In this document: positions 63,839 to 64,000 of the stretch, in pieces
How positions within the stretch are numbered: the stretch's first letter is position 1
Layout: each line of letters starts with the position of its first letter
Assembly: GCF_024519285.1 (NCBI RefSeq)
Contig: NZ_JAMZCY010000007.1
Coordinates: forward strand, 1 to 64,000
Length of the DNA: 64,000 nucleotides
From: Cohnella sp. WQ 127256
Lineage (GTDB): Bacteria; Bacillota; Bacilli; Paenibacillales; Paenibacillaceae
Direction of reading: 5' to 3'
Made by a program: the position numbers and the translations under genes
Notes under the pieces: generated by a model
Database searches by the model: none
Seen by the model: only the letters and a program-made list of their open reading frames with translations
What the model was told of the DNA's origin: nothing

Positions 63839-64000
63839 TTACAACTTCCTAACAGAGTCCCGTTCAATGATTTTACTTGGCAAATAAATATTTTTGGGCT
63901 GTGCCTCAGGGTGTTTAATACTCCATAACATTCGAGCTACGGCTTCGGTAGCAAATTCGTGCTTGCTAATGTTCACAGAAGTGAGGGGAGGCACGAGTGT
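63839..64000 (-). CDS. LacI-family transcriptional regulator, 3' end (partial)
   Basis: The last 53 codons of a minus-strand gene that runs off the window end. The translation starts TLVPPLTSVNISKHEFATEA and ends IIERDSVRKL, followed by TAA (63839-63841). This is the C-terminal signature of LacI-type regulators: a PPLTTV-type motif, then a helix, then an LP..II.R.S strand. Only the effector domain end is visible, so the inducer is unknown. Confidence 0.85.
   Translation of the reverse strand, partial: TLVPPLTSVNISKHEFATEAVARMLWSIKHPEAQPKNIYLPSKIIERDSVRKL

Noticed and set aside
63743..63928. 61-codon plus-strand frame after the oxidoreductase
   Set aside because: It runs through a perfect terminator hairpin and over the antisense 3' end of the LacI-family gene.

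Overview
The window looks like a chromosomal segment of a Paenibacillus-type Firmicute (family Paenibacillaceae; the genus is inferred). Supporting signs are strong AGGAGG ribosome binding sites with frequent GTG and TTG starts, an SLH-anchored surface protein, YesN/YesM-type regulators beside LplB/YtcP-type sugar permeases, orphan solute-binding lipoproteins and a Gram-positive Tad locus. No phage, insertion sequence, CRISPR array or tRNA was seen.

Layout. 1-370: 3' end of a 23S rRNA, a complete 5S rRNA and its terminator. 380-1190: an intergenic region with a degenerate 51-bp tandem repeat, a CRP/FNR-type palindrome and a micro-ORF coupled to a YitT-family membrane protein (1194-2066). 2242-5350: two related solute-binding lipoproteins, the first broken by three indels. 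5473-6836: NfeD-like and SPFH (stomatin-like) pair. 6891-11048: NlpC/P60 hydrolase, an unusual guanylate-kinase-like protein and a GH2 beta-mannosidase. 11175-21308: a compact Tad/Flp pilus operon ending in an FHA-domain protein. 21345-23211: three minus-strand genes (epimerase, lipoprotein, DUF2621-type). 23360-28034: housekeeping genes nfo, purU, tkt and ppnP. 28268-33382: a 1704-residue SLH surface protein. 33460-34713: a 3-hydroxyisobutyrate-dehydrogenase-type enzyme fused to a PilZ domain. 34944-36293: pgi. 36430-42660: a six-gene overlapping operon with two ABC ATPases, three membrane proteins (one carrying an extracytoplasmic domain that looks like an inactive M1 peptidase) and an ECF sigma factor, preceded by an ECF-like promoter. 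42709-47345: a YigZ-family protein and a sulfate importer (cysTWA-sbp) with a CymR-like site. 47453-52565: membrane-bound GNAT, DoxX, HxlR regulator coupled to a TetM-type ribosomal protection protein, and a PrsA-like foldase. 52804-61728: two-component system, carbohydrate ABC importer and ADP-ribosylglycohydrolase-family enzyme. 61805-64000: HAD phosphatase, Gfo/Idh/MocA oxidoreductase and the 3' end of a LacI-family regulator.

The best candidates for something undescribed are (a) the dehydrogenase-PilZ fusion, which implies second-messenger control of a metabolic enzyme, (b) the ECF sigma/ABC operon with the pseudo-peptidase permease and a probable autoregulatory promoter, and (c) a structured leader before the two-component system that resembles, but does not fully match, a GEMM riboswitch. 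All family assignments are by reading motifs; no database search was run. Where a start codon was moved from the longest reading frame, the reason is given in the entry.
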